A stretch of 38,312 bases of DNA from Candidatus Obscuribacterales bacterium (GTDB lineage Bacteria > Cyanobacteriota > Vampirovibrionia > Obscuribacterales > Obscuribacteraceae), in the NCBI GenBank assembly GCA_021732565.1, contig JAKFUT010000336.1, forward strand, positions 1 through 38,312, given 5' to 3'. A program made the translations under genes and the position numbers. Of this stretch, positions 18,101 through 27,800 are shown in pieces. How positions within the stretch are numbered: the stretch's first letter is position 1; each line of letters begins with the position of its first letter. Under the pieces are notes generated by a model. It was not told where the DNA came from. It did not search any database and saw only the letters and a program-made list of their open reading frames with translations.

Positions 18101-18870
18101 TGCAGCGAGCAATCGGCCTTGCCAGCGTAAGTGACGCTCTGGCTGGTGTCTATTACCCTGCAGGGAGCCAGGGCAGAATTGACTGTAACCATACTCTTGC
18201 CACTATCTACAGTGAGCTTGGGCACCACCGGGTGGCGATATCGGCGACTTGCTATCATCAGGCCTATGAATTTATGGTTCGGCAAGCAGCAGAACTCGGA
18301 TCTTCCAGGAGAATAGCAGAAGTGCAGCTTCAGTCTGCTAAGCAAGCCCTCAATAAGTCCATTGACGAACAGCAAGATCGACTGGTGACTGATCGTATCC
18401 AACATCGGTTTGATGTATTCTCTTTGACCTTAGTGATTTATAAGCCCGGCATAGCTCTCCAGAGACATCTCGAACAGCTGGCCGCCACCATCGAAATCGA
18501 CCTCGCAGCTGTTAGAGATAAGGATTGCGTGACATATAAGAATCAGCGATTCATGAAGGATTGGAAAGATCTCGCAATCACGCCCGAGAACAGGAAGAGA
18601 GCAGCTAGAATCAAAGCCGAGGCGTCGCTTGATGCGGCATTGAGAGCAACTGCTGAAAAATCAGGAACTGCTTCGCCTGCGTACGAGCAATTGGTAAAGG
18701 AAATGTGGCAGTATCACAGACAGCAGAATCAACCCGAAAAAGCAGAGGCGTTTTTCAAAGCAGGGCTTGATGCCACCCGGGCACCGGACAAAGAGGCCGC
18801 CAGGGCGATATTGCTGAGGCAGTATGCAGCTTTCACTAAGGAGATACCGAAGGTCAAGTTGGCAGCATAG
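12145..18870 (+). CDS. Giant helical HEAT/TPR-like protein, 2241 residues
   Basis: No family name is recognised. The first ~60 residues are acidic and polar. Residues ~540-720 are a glycine/alanine-rich, more hydrophobic zone (for example FEIGLGLTGVFHNAG and FVGMFLWQAVGL), possibly membrane-interacting. HEAT-like helix pairs appear near 930-960 (RTERAAALHENGLVSGEQLADLLL), 1235-1290 (VRAAAVKAIGDIGIRA, then LVRRAAVDAIETLLP) and 1760-1810 (DDRVRMAALHALFQSKED). TPR-like pairs follow near 1990-2050 (LATIYSELGHHRVAISATCYHQAYEF) and at the C-terminus (WQYHRQQNQPEKAEAFFKAGLDA). There is no Sec signal. The ATG at 12145 has GGAGAGGA six bases upstream; the ATG at 12166, conserved in the paralogous leader, is an alternative start. 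It converges with the 4383-residue gene, with 16 bases between stops. A scaffold or secreted effector-like role is inference. Confidence 0.85.
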   Translation: MELTGISMEVVEPAGGETIDMDEDDSSNRIFSQLFARAKDTEKSRSLNEYGDEEHDHRSDNTPADKAEDSARNNAGGDVSLDMGDKLASKVKVKEVIEVAGLSPEKQLEIERIRELQGVIVRFASKLKFATNEEKKAFMEKLQKELGEPIEDQRGKFSKLPEFGEATAEGFRRVKDFFEKGHVPDLLGALDQQLLEIPPGFPLKIAGKQEAILKSSEQLRQEVRQDKGYLDIDATKLNDVRKLTRVIDWASAAEKSLHSNYIERLERYLNQKIEEGIKDGKFPAGWRRPEDMDKETWCSAVEQSMNAYTRMTRVMEAIDYLNKSGTGFKSNALDKLPAGIKIVRDSYGKITNIDFGEHMIQDTRLQSDANRQKLDPLMSWCDRYEVKAQQALAEAFKDRNHVAGFGEYEVRGGWVNTKTREFVIGTDKQPGSDWHKFNLLSYDMEIKEERDAFGKISKVYVSSDVAFQEVPPLGYLNTFARDVHRTKADKPVEYSPDDYVSVQTGPGQIEMIKGKDLSAWKTRQQIKHYGEKAITLTMDGAMVVSGVAELRAAAKVSQLGAKEAVQIGGQVLKTEVAGQLPKGIAAAMVRKGLFEIGLGLTGVFHNAGAHEVPWMKAVSDLRTTYFLGHAGYSVAELFRIPKVARAVGEILTPRLVKTADGFITSIKGTEEFIRAGQLAKAGALEKLPFWKGLDPITHGAFNLSEKAFVGMFLWQAVGLTQRLRDPYRPKALEAARKDLGEANLADSSALEKVIQAASKPSEQAENYMRRYMESLPECQGRSKKEADEIIAKVKELSKPGVKEEDKQKYIQELMKYFRYDGKTISSMQDNKFRESQLSEMQLTEKAQGDKEKFAINVRKVAALAILVLGRKPDGSWTEEVAVRKVTVPAFTELIRVKELILPVKKGPLEIEQKLTSEELVKLLREDLQEQRDPRVRTERAAALHENGLVSGEQLADLLLSRIEGKQGVTMEERNRAIADIAGLISRLKVEEKLREGPFNRSEQFVAKGLTAGLNSEQLIKRLEKIAVEAADKDVKATALLCLTLLKKENLDNTDRDRIRDFFLKEPPGIKADELQKLLEKDANSKPTDKAGWERKMIAAEMNMRLSMVPDPAKIDKESVGNLQQCLAMKKQPEIAARALEALMKGDGLGGSPLEALVQADPEGKWVQKLVIGALNNLDIPSGELEPGQQLEAARARLKFIDASCALLQGTDDRVMKGQFTAKLLARADIQSEPVEEVRAAAVKAIGDIGIRAKTQVHILTKAVDAKTEPSPLVRRAAVDAIETLLPRNKERRGILAPLAVPEPDPAVKERMARYYDPTGSIRDRRSQRAGQDVVDAKVEQNKQEFKPADIDAMVKERHRKLYGEGGPNGSKDVFSYINANDELFKTFKDGNQRLGNLWDDAVGWINSGWIDDWIKDGWRDNLIAFELFAQNRAVAAFNKGVDDLAQAAMLPGSGIVKVGEKTVPERDAAILALGSLVRNGSRMGPAFYRHRDSYDRETVNPNMRDFEYSEIRIRTNLARWSTQNLKVYSTDPWPDTERRIAERMRDLCAGSFKNVNLSLLKDEMLRALMSDAKTSDMSRTILVDGLDRLLSNPGTAPEAKRDILKVIGDMVKSCREVKNDKLEATIAMIALLDKHGKASFETYSDAYSGMRTAVVARAENDQMPARLRLRAQEMFERQWVSVLAESDRIRAQQGNERTLNEFLPKNFQTLEKGKEGNTDAYDEDVHDAVQRIIMATKGLPLQTDDVRRKRLQELTDEKYDDRVRMAALHALFQSKEDCEMAQQQLLELALTAGDRAIRQDAVKLLYGSQMGCSEGSLEGLRTDVIDKFAAAQGKTARDFVGRSPELMMREANEYIEKNLNSREAQSSAKARELQEAMHRYGEGLALIANLKSGDKVESNNAERIYKMSLLAFGVKEDELKNLEAAAKSSNYKHCAAHKNVQEMCKRLTHSFQHTGAVPALLMAFNGYATFSAKRITVDGQGKVENLQRAIGLASVSDALAGVYYPAGSQGRIDCNHTLATIYSELGHHRVAISATCYHQAYEFMVRQAAELGSSRRIAEVQLQSAKQALNKSIDEQQDRLVTDRIQHRFDVFSLTLVIYKPGIALQRHLEQLAATIEIDLAAVRDKDCVTYKNQRFMKDWKDLAITPENRKRAARIKAEASLDAALRATAEKSGTASPAYEQLVKEMWQYHRQQNQPEKAEAFFKAGLDATRAPDKEAARAILLRQYAAFTKEIPKVKLAA

Positions 18871-18880
18871 GCTGTTTTGG

Positions 18881-18889
18881 TCATTATCA
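18881..18889 (-). other. Three consecutive in-frame stop codons at the end of the 4383-residue gene
   Basis: On the minus strand the last sense codon (Arg) is followed by TGA-TAA-TGA in frame, all within the 16-base gap or edge between the two convergent giant genes. This would prevent readthrough into the antisense strand of the neighbouring gene. Confidence 0.9.
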
Positions 18890-21800
18890 CCGGAGTTCTT
18901 TGGGGTTCACCGCGTATTGACCAAATCTCGCATTAGCCGGAGTTTCACCACGCCAGCCAAATGCGTGCATCTCATGCAAAGCATGCTGGTCGTTCCAACC
19001 ATTTTTCAGTTGTCGATAAATCGCCACGATTGCACCCGTGCGGTCTGTGCCATTGGTGCAATGAACGAAGACCTTGCCTTGTTCTGCGTTAATGGCTTTC
19101 AGTACATTAGTCAGTTGTTCCGGGTTATTCCCGCTTGCATCGACGCGCATGTGAACATACTTGAGCCCGTATTTTTCGGCGTTTGATCTCTCGATTGAAT
19201 TTCCCTCATTTGTCATATCAATGATTAGCTTTACGCCTCGATCCTTGATGACTTGCAACGCATCTTCGCTTCCAATATTTCCACCGCGCAGAAGGTGTTC
19301 ATCAACTTGTGAAAAATTTCGCATATCGGTTCTTGCCTCTTTCTTGGAAAAAGGTGGACCCTCCGTCTTGGGAAACGTTTCGACTCTGGAGCCGCTGGCG
19401 GCTCCTCGTATTCCCATAGCATCAAGGAGTTCCGTCAGAGGGGTGGATGTTGTATTAGGAAACATGTACTCGAAAGTGAACCCTGTTGGCCGCACACCGC
19501 CAGCTTTGTAGGCAAGCTTCTCCAATGATGCGACGAATTCCACTGAGTTACCGGGTAAAGTTCGCTCAACCAGTTTCACAAAGTCTTTTAGTGGAGCGAA
19601 ACCACTGACGACCTCTATTTTGTCTGACAGCGTGATCTTTCGGTGTGGTTCATCTGCCTTCGGCTTCCCGATCGATATCTTTGCGATGCCTTCCTCCGAG
19701 CCCAACACTACGCCAACTTTGATGCTGATATTGCTCCCGGCTGGTCTTAACTTAGCGAGTTCACCAACAATGATAGACATCTCGCCTCCAGATCCGGAGC
19801 AATCGTTAACGGCCATCACCTCCAGGCGCTTTCCCTTTGTTGCTGCGGTCTTCATTAGCACTGCTGCTTCCGCTTTGGATACAAAATGTTTATCATAGGC
19901 GCTTGCGCTCAATCCATTAGCGAGCCTGTACATATGGATCGCCAGGTGCGAGCTGTCAGCTAAGTCTACAGCCCCGGATTTATTGCGGGAGATATCCACA
20001 AAAATAACGTGCTCCGGCAGAGGCGTCCCCGGTTTGTGACCCGGCACAAGCTTTTGATGTACCTGTTGCATTCCTTCGGCAAAATCCATATTGTTAACGA
20101 CTCGCATCGCATTGACAGCTCGGGAAAGCGCACGAGCGGCGTCGCTGTGTTTTGAAAAGTGGGCAAGAGCGCGCGAAAGTCCATCTTCTCTTGCCTGCTG
20201 CACCGCACGATTGATCTTCGCAAATTCTGCATCGTCAATCTTTCCATTTTGCGGTATAGATTCATCCGGTTTTAATTTAAGTAACTCACGAATTCGACCG
20301 CGTATGTGTTCCGGATTTACGTTCGAAACGGCCATGTCGAACATGTTCAACCCAGCCGAGAATTCTTTGAAGTGAACCGGCTCGATCAGCCGCTTTTGGT
20401 GTCTCAGAGAAATCAGGCTATTGTTTTCATCTCCCTTGATGTTGGAAGACTTTTCAAATAGAACCGCCTTTTCTCCTTCCACTATCTCTGATGGGGTCTT
20501 TATGTCCACCTCTATTCCTGTGGCTTTGCGAAAAACATAGGCTAGTGCACGTCCTTCCTCCGTGGTGCAAACTGCCGTAACGCGTCTGACCAGTTTGTTG
20601 TGGAAACTACCGGCAAATCCGTCTGCCTTTTCTATTCTGATTGCATCTTGAATTTCATCGGTTGCATGAGCAAACACTTCTCTCATACCGCACTGAGATA
20701 AATACAGGTCTCGTCCTTCCAGCAATTTTGCCCGTTGCTGCGGCCTGAGCCCACCAAAAAGCTTGTCAGCACTTGCTCGGTCAATCCCCTCCGGAAACAG
20801 GCGATTCACAATTTCATTTATGAACTCAGTCGTCTTTCGTTCACCCGCCACGCGAGTTTTTTGTTCTAGTCCTTCCAGGTGTTCAGTTGCGACCTTCTTG
20901 AACTGTTCATGCTGTGTCCGATTGAACTCTTTCAAATCCGCTATGGTTGTCTGTCTGGCTATAGCACTTGCCAAGTCGGCTCGTACAGCGGAGTCCTGTG
21001 CTCTTGTGGTGGTCTCAAGCAATTTCTGAAGCACTATCACTCGCTCCTCTGCAGGCATGTCGGCTGCACCTCGTTGGAAGTTATGGACCAGTCCTCGAAT
21101 AGTCTCAGAGGAGGCTTGCGCCAGATCCTTTGCATCGACTTGGCTCAGAAGATGCAAATATCCTTGTATCGCTGAGTCGAGAGAGCCGCTGGTTGCCAAC
21201 TCCTTCATTACCGACGTCCATTTCTCGACCATCTGCGGTCTCAGTGCACTGTCTTTTGGTGGCAAACCGTTCTCGGTTAAGTACTTCAGCAAGCCTCTGG
21301 CGAATTGATTTTCAGCAGACTTGTTACCCAGTGCCTGAAACTGTTTATAAGAGCCGTCGGATTGTAGGGCGGTGTCCAGAATCTTCGCCATAGCTTCGTG
21401 GCTCCGAACTTTCCCGAACTCCGAAGGAGTAAGTGACATGGCAGTCTTCATCAAATCTTGACCATGACTTAGCGCAGCTTTAACTATGCGCTCTGCATGT
21501 GCATCTCCTTTGGCGACTGCCTCGGCAACGGCAACCCATTGCTGTTTAGAAGGACCTGGTGTTTTACTTGCGATATCCCTGGCGTATTGCTCGATTACTT
21601 GGGCTTGTCCTGCGCTGGTAGTTTCGCCGGAGACTAATAGAGCTTTGACCAGATCACGCACGACTTCACTGCCGCTATCAACCAGTACTCCGGGTTTTTT
21701 CAGATCTTTGCCGAATAGTTTGCTGAGACTTTCCCTGAGCGGAACGGGCGACTGTGCGATAGCGGACAGTTGGTCTGCACTTACTTTGCCGCTCTTAAGT

Positions 21801-24800
21801 CGTTGTAAAAGACCGTTTGCACCGTCCCGTTCTGCAGGTGTCAGCGCTCTCCAAGATTCAGCAAGCGCCTTGCCTCCGTCTGCGCTGGATTTGATCATGC
21901 TGTTCAGGTCCTTAAGCACAGCTTCATTTGCTGCAGGAACCATTAGAGGATCAATGAATGCACTTCTTACCGCGGGATCAAGTTTGAGCAAATCGGAAGC
22001 AGTCGAAGGCTGATCTTTGAGGAGCTTCTCATACGATCCGGCTCTCTCTAATACTCGGTCGAGAGCTGGTCGGTCGAACTTACGGGAAAGGAGCGGGTCG
22101 ATCAGCGCTTTGTACACTTGAGGGTCGAGTGCTCGTAGATCATTCAAGAGTGTCAGTTTGGCATGTCTTGCAGTATCCTTGCCGACGAACTCTTCCAGGT
22201 TCTCTACGCGCTGGAGCAGTCTTTCTTGAAGCTCTTCGATCGGCACCGATTTGCCCAGGACTTTCGGTCCTATTTCTCTGACGAGTGAATCAATCCCTGG
22301 TCTAAATTCAAAAGTTAACGTGCCAGAGTGAATTTGCTTGCCGTCTATCAACTTTTTAAAGATCTGCGCAGTCTCGATGGCTGACTTCACAGCCGCTCTC
22401 GTAAGGCCCGGTCTATCAATTAAGGTGTCCAGAAATGCTTGGCGGTACTCCTTTCCCAAATTGCCGATTTCTGCAAGTTGAGTTCCTGAAATTACACGCG
22501 GATACGCTCTCTCATATTTCGCTGCCTTCGGGAAGTCTGCCGACAATTCTTTAACATTGTTGGACCGCAGCATTGCGTCCAATCCAAAAGCAGCACGAAC
22601 GTCAGCCGAGAGGTGTGCCGTAGTTCTTGTAAGGTTGTTATAGACTTGAATCGTCTCAATCTTGACGGTCTCGTCAATCAAAAGCTCTATCGGATGTTGT
22701 GTAACCGCGAGCTTCTGTCCCTCTATCTTTGGAGCGCTCCTGTCGAGTATGTCTTTGATCAACTGCATTCTATCTGCAAAGTTGGCCTGATTCGAGAGCT
22801 TAACCAATTTGTCGGCATACGCTTCGAATTTGTCGGGCGGTATGTCCTTCAGCAATTCACGCATGGCTGATTTCAGAGGCTCTCGCTTGGCAGACGGTGC
22901 CCTGTCCAGCACTCTGTCTATTTGGCGAAGTTGACCCTCGATTGGCGCCAGACGATTTCGTGAGACCGGGTCGAAACTCAATGCCTCCGGTTCAACTACA
23001 GGTGCTCCTTCTCTGGCTCTTACGCCTACCTCGTGTGGAGAATCTGCCTGAGCGCCCCGATTTTCTGCAAGTCCTAGTTCACGACGTATTCGATGTCCTA
23101 CCTCGTGGGCCCGGGCCTCATGGGGTAGTGACATGTAGCGAAGCCTCAGGTCTTTTTGAATGACGACTTCCGAATCAAATTGTTGTTTTAGATAACCTCT
23201 CAGTGATTTTGTTTCCTCCGGCGATAGGGATTCCGGATCGCGATTGATCTTATCTATCAACTCTTTGATCGGGGTAGAGCTTTGGTCGATCAGCCCTTTC
23301 GCAAGTGGATCCTTGAGCAAAGTGGTAATCTGATCCGAATTTCCGTCTCTAATCGAACTGCTTAGTTGGCGTATAGTCTCCAGCGCATCGGCGTTCCTGC
23401 GAACCTCCTGCGACATGTCCGCCCAGATGCGTTTTGATTTAGCAATCTCCAGAGCTTTGACCAGATCTTCACGCGAGGCAACAGGCTCCGATTTGGAACT
23501 GAGGATTTTTTGTAATGTGTGAAATTCCAATTCGTAACCACTTAACTCTCCATACCGCTGCTGAGCTTTCTTCAGGTAGTGGGCTTGGGCGTCTGGAGCA
23601 GACGGCATTTTTCCCATTTCGTCGAGGATTATAATTTTCGCAGAGAAAGAGGTTTGATAATGATGCACCGCTTCGTGCGAAAAAATTTCGATCAGGTCCC
23701 CCGGGTTCTTCGCACTAAGGACATCTTGGGCACGCAGGCGGATCTCTGCGCTCGACGGATCGTATTCAGCTCGATTTTGTAGATTCTCTACAACGCGAAT
23801 ACGCGGCGGTGGAAATTCGTTCATTCCATTTTGATTCATCGCTTTTGAAATACGAATCATCAAGGCGTTTAGCGCGTTTTCTCTCGACTGCGCAGAAGCA
23901 GCGTCGCTCCACCCCCCGGTCCATTCTTTTAGCCCGCGAACAAGCGGGTTGAATTCATCCATATTGGCTCGCAAGAGCTTCGCTCTCTCGATCGCTTGAA
24001 TGATATCGGTTCTGCTACCACCAGCGCGTGCTACACCGTCTACTACTTGGCGAAGATGTGGACCTAGCTCAACGAGTGCCTGAAAGTCATTTTGGTTTAA
24101 TCGCGCTTTTGAGTAGCGATCGGCTACCTCAAGACTCGCTTCCAACAACATTTCTCTATATACGAGCTTGCCACCTACGATCGGATCGACCACTGCTTTT
24201 CTAACATCTTCTGGCAAGTTCATTACGCGGGACAGCTGCTCGGGACTCATTTCTCCGGAAGCACACTTCTCCATGTAGACCCCGGCAAGGTTTAAAAGCT
24301 CTCTGGCACCGGCGTAATTCTCTTTAGCAAGTTCTTTACCTACAATTGTCTTGAGGATGGCCTGATCTTGGGGGCTAGCGTTCTGAAGTATTTTGCTGAA
24401 TTCTGCGTCTAATTTAGTTGAATTTGTTTCCGATGTGCCAATAACCTCAACCAGATGTTTGAGTATCCGTTGCTTCTCCTGTGCTCTGTGCAAATGTTCC
24501 TCTAGCGGCCGGGCGACTGAATTCATCAGATGTCCAAAGACGCTGCTTCCCGCACCAATTAGCCCGCCATGCAAACCGCCTTCGCCGACATGGCGGGCGA
24601 TTTCCCTCCAATCAAGCATATCGGAACCTACAACAGTCGGATCCACTCCAAGCAATTTCGCAACTCGCTCCCGTTCAGCTCTCTCAGCTTGAGGCAGGGT
24701 AGCGAAGGCTGCATTTGCCGATCCCGCGGTAGTACTATGAATGGTGCCCCTTAGCAGTCCGCCTTGAGCTAGACCAGCCCTATTGGCGAGCTTATCGGCA

Positions 24801-27800
24801 TAGCTACCCGCAATATTACCTAACAGCAGAGCCAATGAGCCTTCAAAAAGACTTTGCCCGGTCAATCCGGAACTGTCGTTCTCTCGAACGGCAGTAGCCA
24901 AATGCAGGCCGCCCGTGACCATCACTGCATCAACTACGCGCAACGCTCCGTTGGCCGCATATAGGGTTGGAGTACTCACTCCAAGCTGCGCCAGTCTACC
25001 AAGCGAAGTACGCATTAGCGCCTGTTCGGCTTTTGTCATCACGGTGGTTTCTCTAACTAAGCGCCGAATATCCTTAAGATGACCAAGTCCGTTCAGTTCG
25101 GTAAATAGAGCTCCCCCTTGCATCGTGAGCCCTTCAAGAGCGCCTCCTGCCCCGTTGCTCCAGGCATTACTACTATCCGACGCACGCACCGTTGAGGATA
25201 TCCCCGCACCGACGGCACCGCTGGTAAGAAGCCGACCGCTAACAGCAAAGGTCCTGCTCATTTTTCCTGCGTTCACAAAAGCACCAAAGACACCACCGAT
25301 GGGCGCTGTTGCTCCACAAATCAAAACTGTGGCGGTCGCTTCGTTGAGTTGTTTCTGCACCCCGCTGGCTTGAGCCGCGATCCCACTCACATCATCCGCA
25401 GTCGATTTGGCGACGAGCAATCGGATTTGAGTTGAACGCGCATAAGCGTCCCATTGTCTGTTACCAATCTCTGAGGGATTGAAACCGTTGCGAATAATCT
25501 TCTCTGTGGCTACATGAAGATCACGCTGATAACGAAAGGTCATCCTGGCGATATAAGCCATTTTACCTTCGACATCTCCCATGAAATAGTTGCCTGCTCC
25601 ACCTGTGAGATACGGCCGATCGTCATAGTATTTATCTACTGCATTCCAGGCTTGGCTAGTCGAGTCATCGCACAGCTTTAGCAGCTGCTTTGTATTGACG
25701 AGCCCCCCTTGTGTCATCATTCCATGACCAGGAAGGAACTTCTCCGTGCCGAGACCAACAACGTACTCGGTACGTGCTGAACCCACTCGTAATTCGATTA
25801 ATACTCGATCTTCATTCGATAAAAATATCGTTCCACCGCCTGCCAGTTCGACGGTATAGTTGGAATTGAGTTTGCCTACCGCCACTCCCTCCCCAATCAG
25901 CTTCCCCTGCTTATCGAGCTCAGGTACACCGTGGCGATCCGGCTTCGGCTTCGCGAGAAAGAGATCTCCGTTCTTAATAACGTACAGATCATTGCCCAGT
26001 CTCATTTGTCCATTTGTTTGTTTGATTTTATCGCCACTTAGATCAGGAGGCTTTATCTGCCTAATCTCCTCCATAATGTGACGCACCTTCGAGAAGATAT
26101 CCTCCTCATGCACATTCAGGTTCTTTGACAAAACTAGATCTTTGGGGGAAGTGGTTAGATACTCTAGCTGCGTTATGTTTTGTATACCGTTTCTTTGAAT
26201 GCCATTGAGATAAGCGTCGTATCTTTTGCCTCTCTGACTCGTTTCCTCGCGTGCGTCTTTACTCGCGTTTGTCTTGGACTTTTGATAAAAATGCTCGGCA
26301 TACTCTGTTTCCTTGCTACCCTGCAAGGACAGCTGCTGAAGGCTAACAATGCCTCTCCCCGTGCCAAGGGATACCCAGCAGACATCCCTTAGCTCTTCAC
26401 CATCTTTGAATTGCAAGTGCCAATTTGCACCTCTGAAATCCATCATGTGTTTTGTCTCGGGCTTGCCGGTTTTAGAGTCAAGCATTATCAACCTACCGGT
26501 AGAGTCTTCCAGATATCCTGCAAGTTTTCCCTTCGAATCCAGCAGATTTCCAGCTTTAATAGTGAACTCCGACATTGATGTAGCCTTGCCGGTCGAATCG
26601 AATTCAGGAACAATAATTTTTCCCGAGATTTTCTTTGTATCCGGGGGGAGAGCTTCCAGTGTTGCTCTTTCTTGATTAAGGCGTCGCCGTTCTAATGCCA
26701 AGTCGATCAATTCTAATGACTTGCTCCTTTCTCGAAAACAACGCTGCAAGTCGTCCGTGTCAATTTCTCCTGTTTCCAACATGCGATTGATTTTTGTGTG
26801 GTTGTCGCGATTGCGTGCTCGCACGATCTCTGAATCATCAACAGGTACATCCTTCTGCCATCCTTTTCCTTGGACGACTTTCTCGATATCGATCGCCACC
26901 ACTGATGAAGGATCTAGTCTGAGTGCAGCTGCTGTCATTCGACTATTCAAAAAGGCTTTGTCAACCGTAGTCACTTGCTCAATGCTCAGTAATCCGATAC
27001 TGCCGGCAGCCGGCCTACCGTCGGCACCGGCGCGGCCAAGCACCACACCTCTCATGGCACCCAGTACTACGCCGCTATCGGCGGGTTGCATCAAGTCGAA
27101 AACCGCGCCGTGGAAGTCACTTAGTGCAACGGGTTCCTGTAACAAGCCATTCTTTATCAGCTGAATAGCACCACCGGCTAGTTTTTCCTCCGAACCAATT
27201 CTTTGGGGTGAGTGGAATATCCCGACTTGTTCGCGGGTCCTTGGATCAATAAGCATTCCTGCGCGAATTTCATACTTCTCCGGCTTTCCGTCTGCATTGC
27301 GCAAGAATATCGTGCCGGTAGATGCGTGACCGTCCAATACGATCAATCGAGGCTTGTCATTTTCTCTGCCGTGAAAACTCCAATGAGCAAACTTGGAGTT
27401 AACGTACTCACCCGTTCCACCTGCCTCTAGCTGCACGAAATTGTCATGGGTGGTTTCATTAGAAATGCGTGTGGTTTGTTGTTCGTCAGTTTCCCCTTCG
27501 GGAATTTTACTTTGACTGTTCCATCGTCCGAGAAACTTGCCCTCCCTGTCATAAATGTTGCCGCCAATTACGGTGTGCATGGTGTTGCCGGCGGGGCTAA
27601 CAAGAACACCGGTGAACCCTTTGGTGCTGTCACTTGAAACCAGGTTTAGTCGGCGCCCGTCGGAGCCCGAACCATGAAACGCGATTCCTTCTCCATTTTG
27701 AATTCGTCCGCTACGCCAACCATCGGCGAAGAGCCCAAATTCGCCCGAATCTTGCAGTGTGCCAATGTTTTTGCCATCAGCGGCAAGAATTATTCCATTC

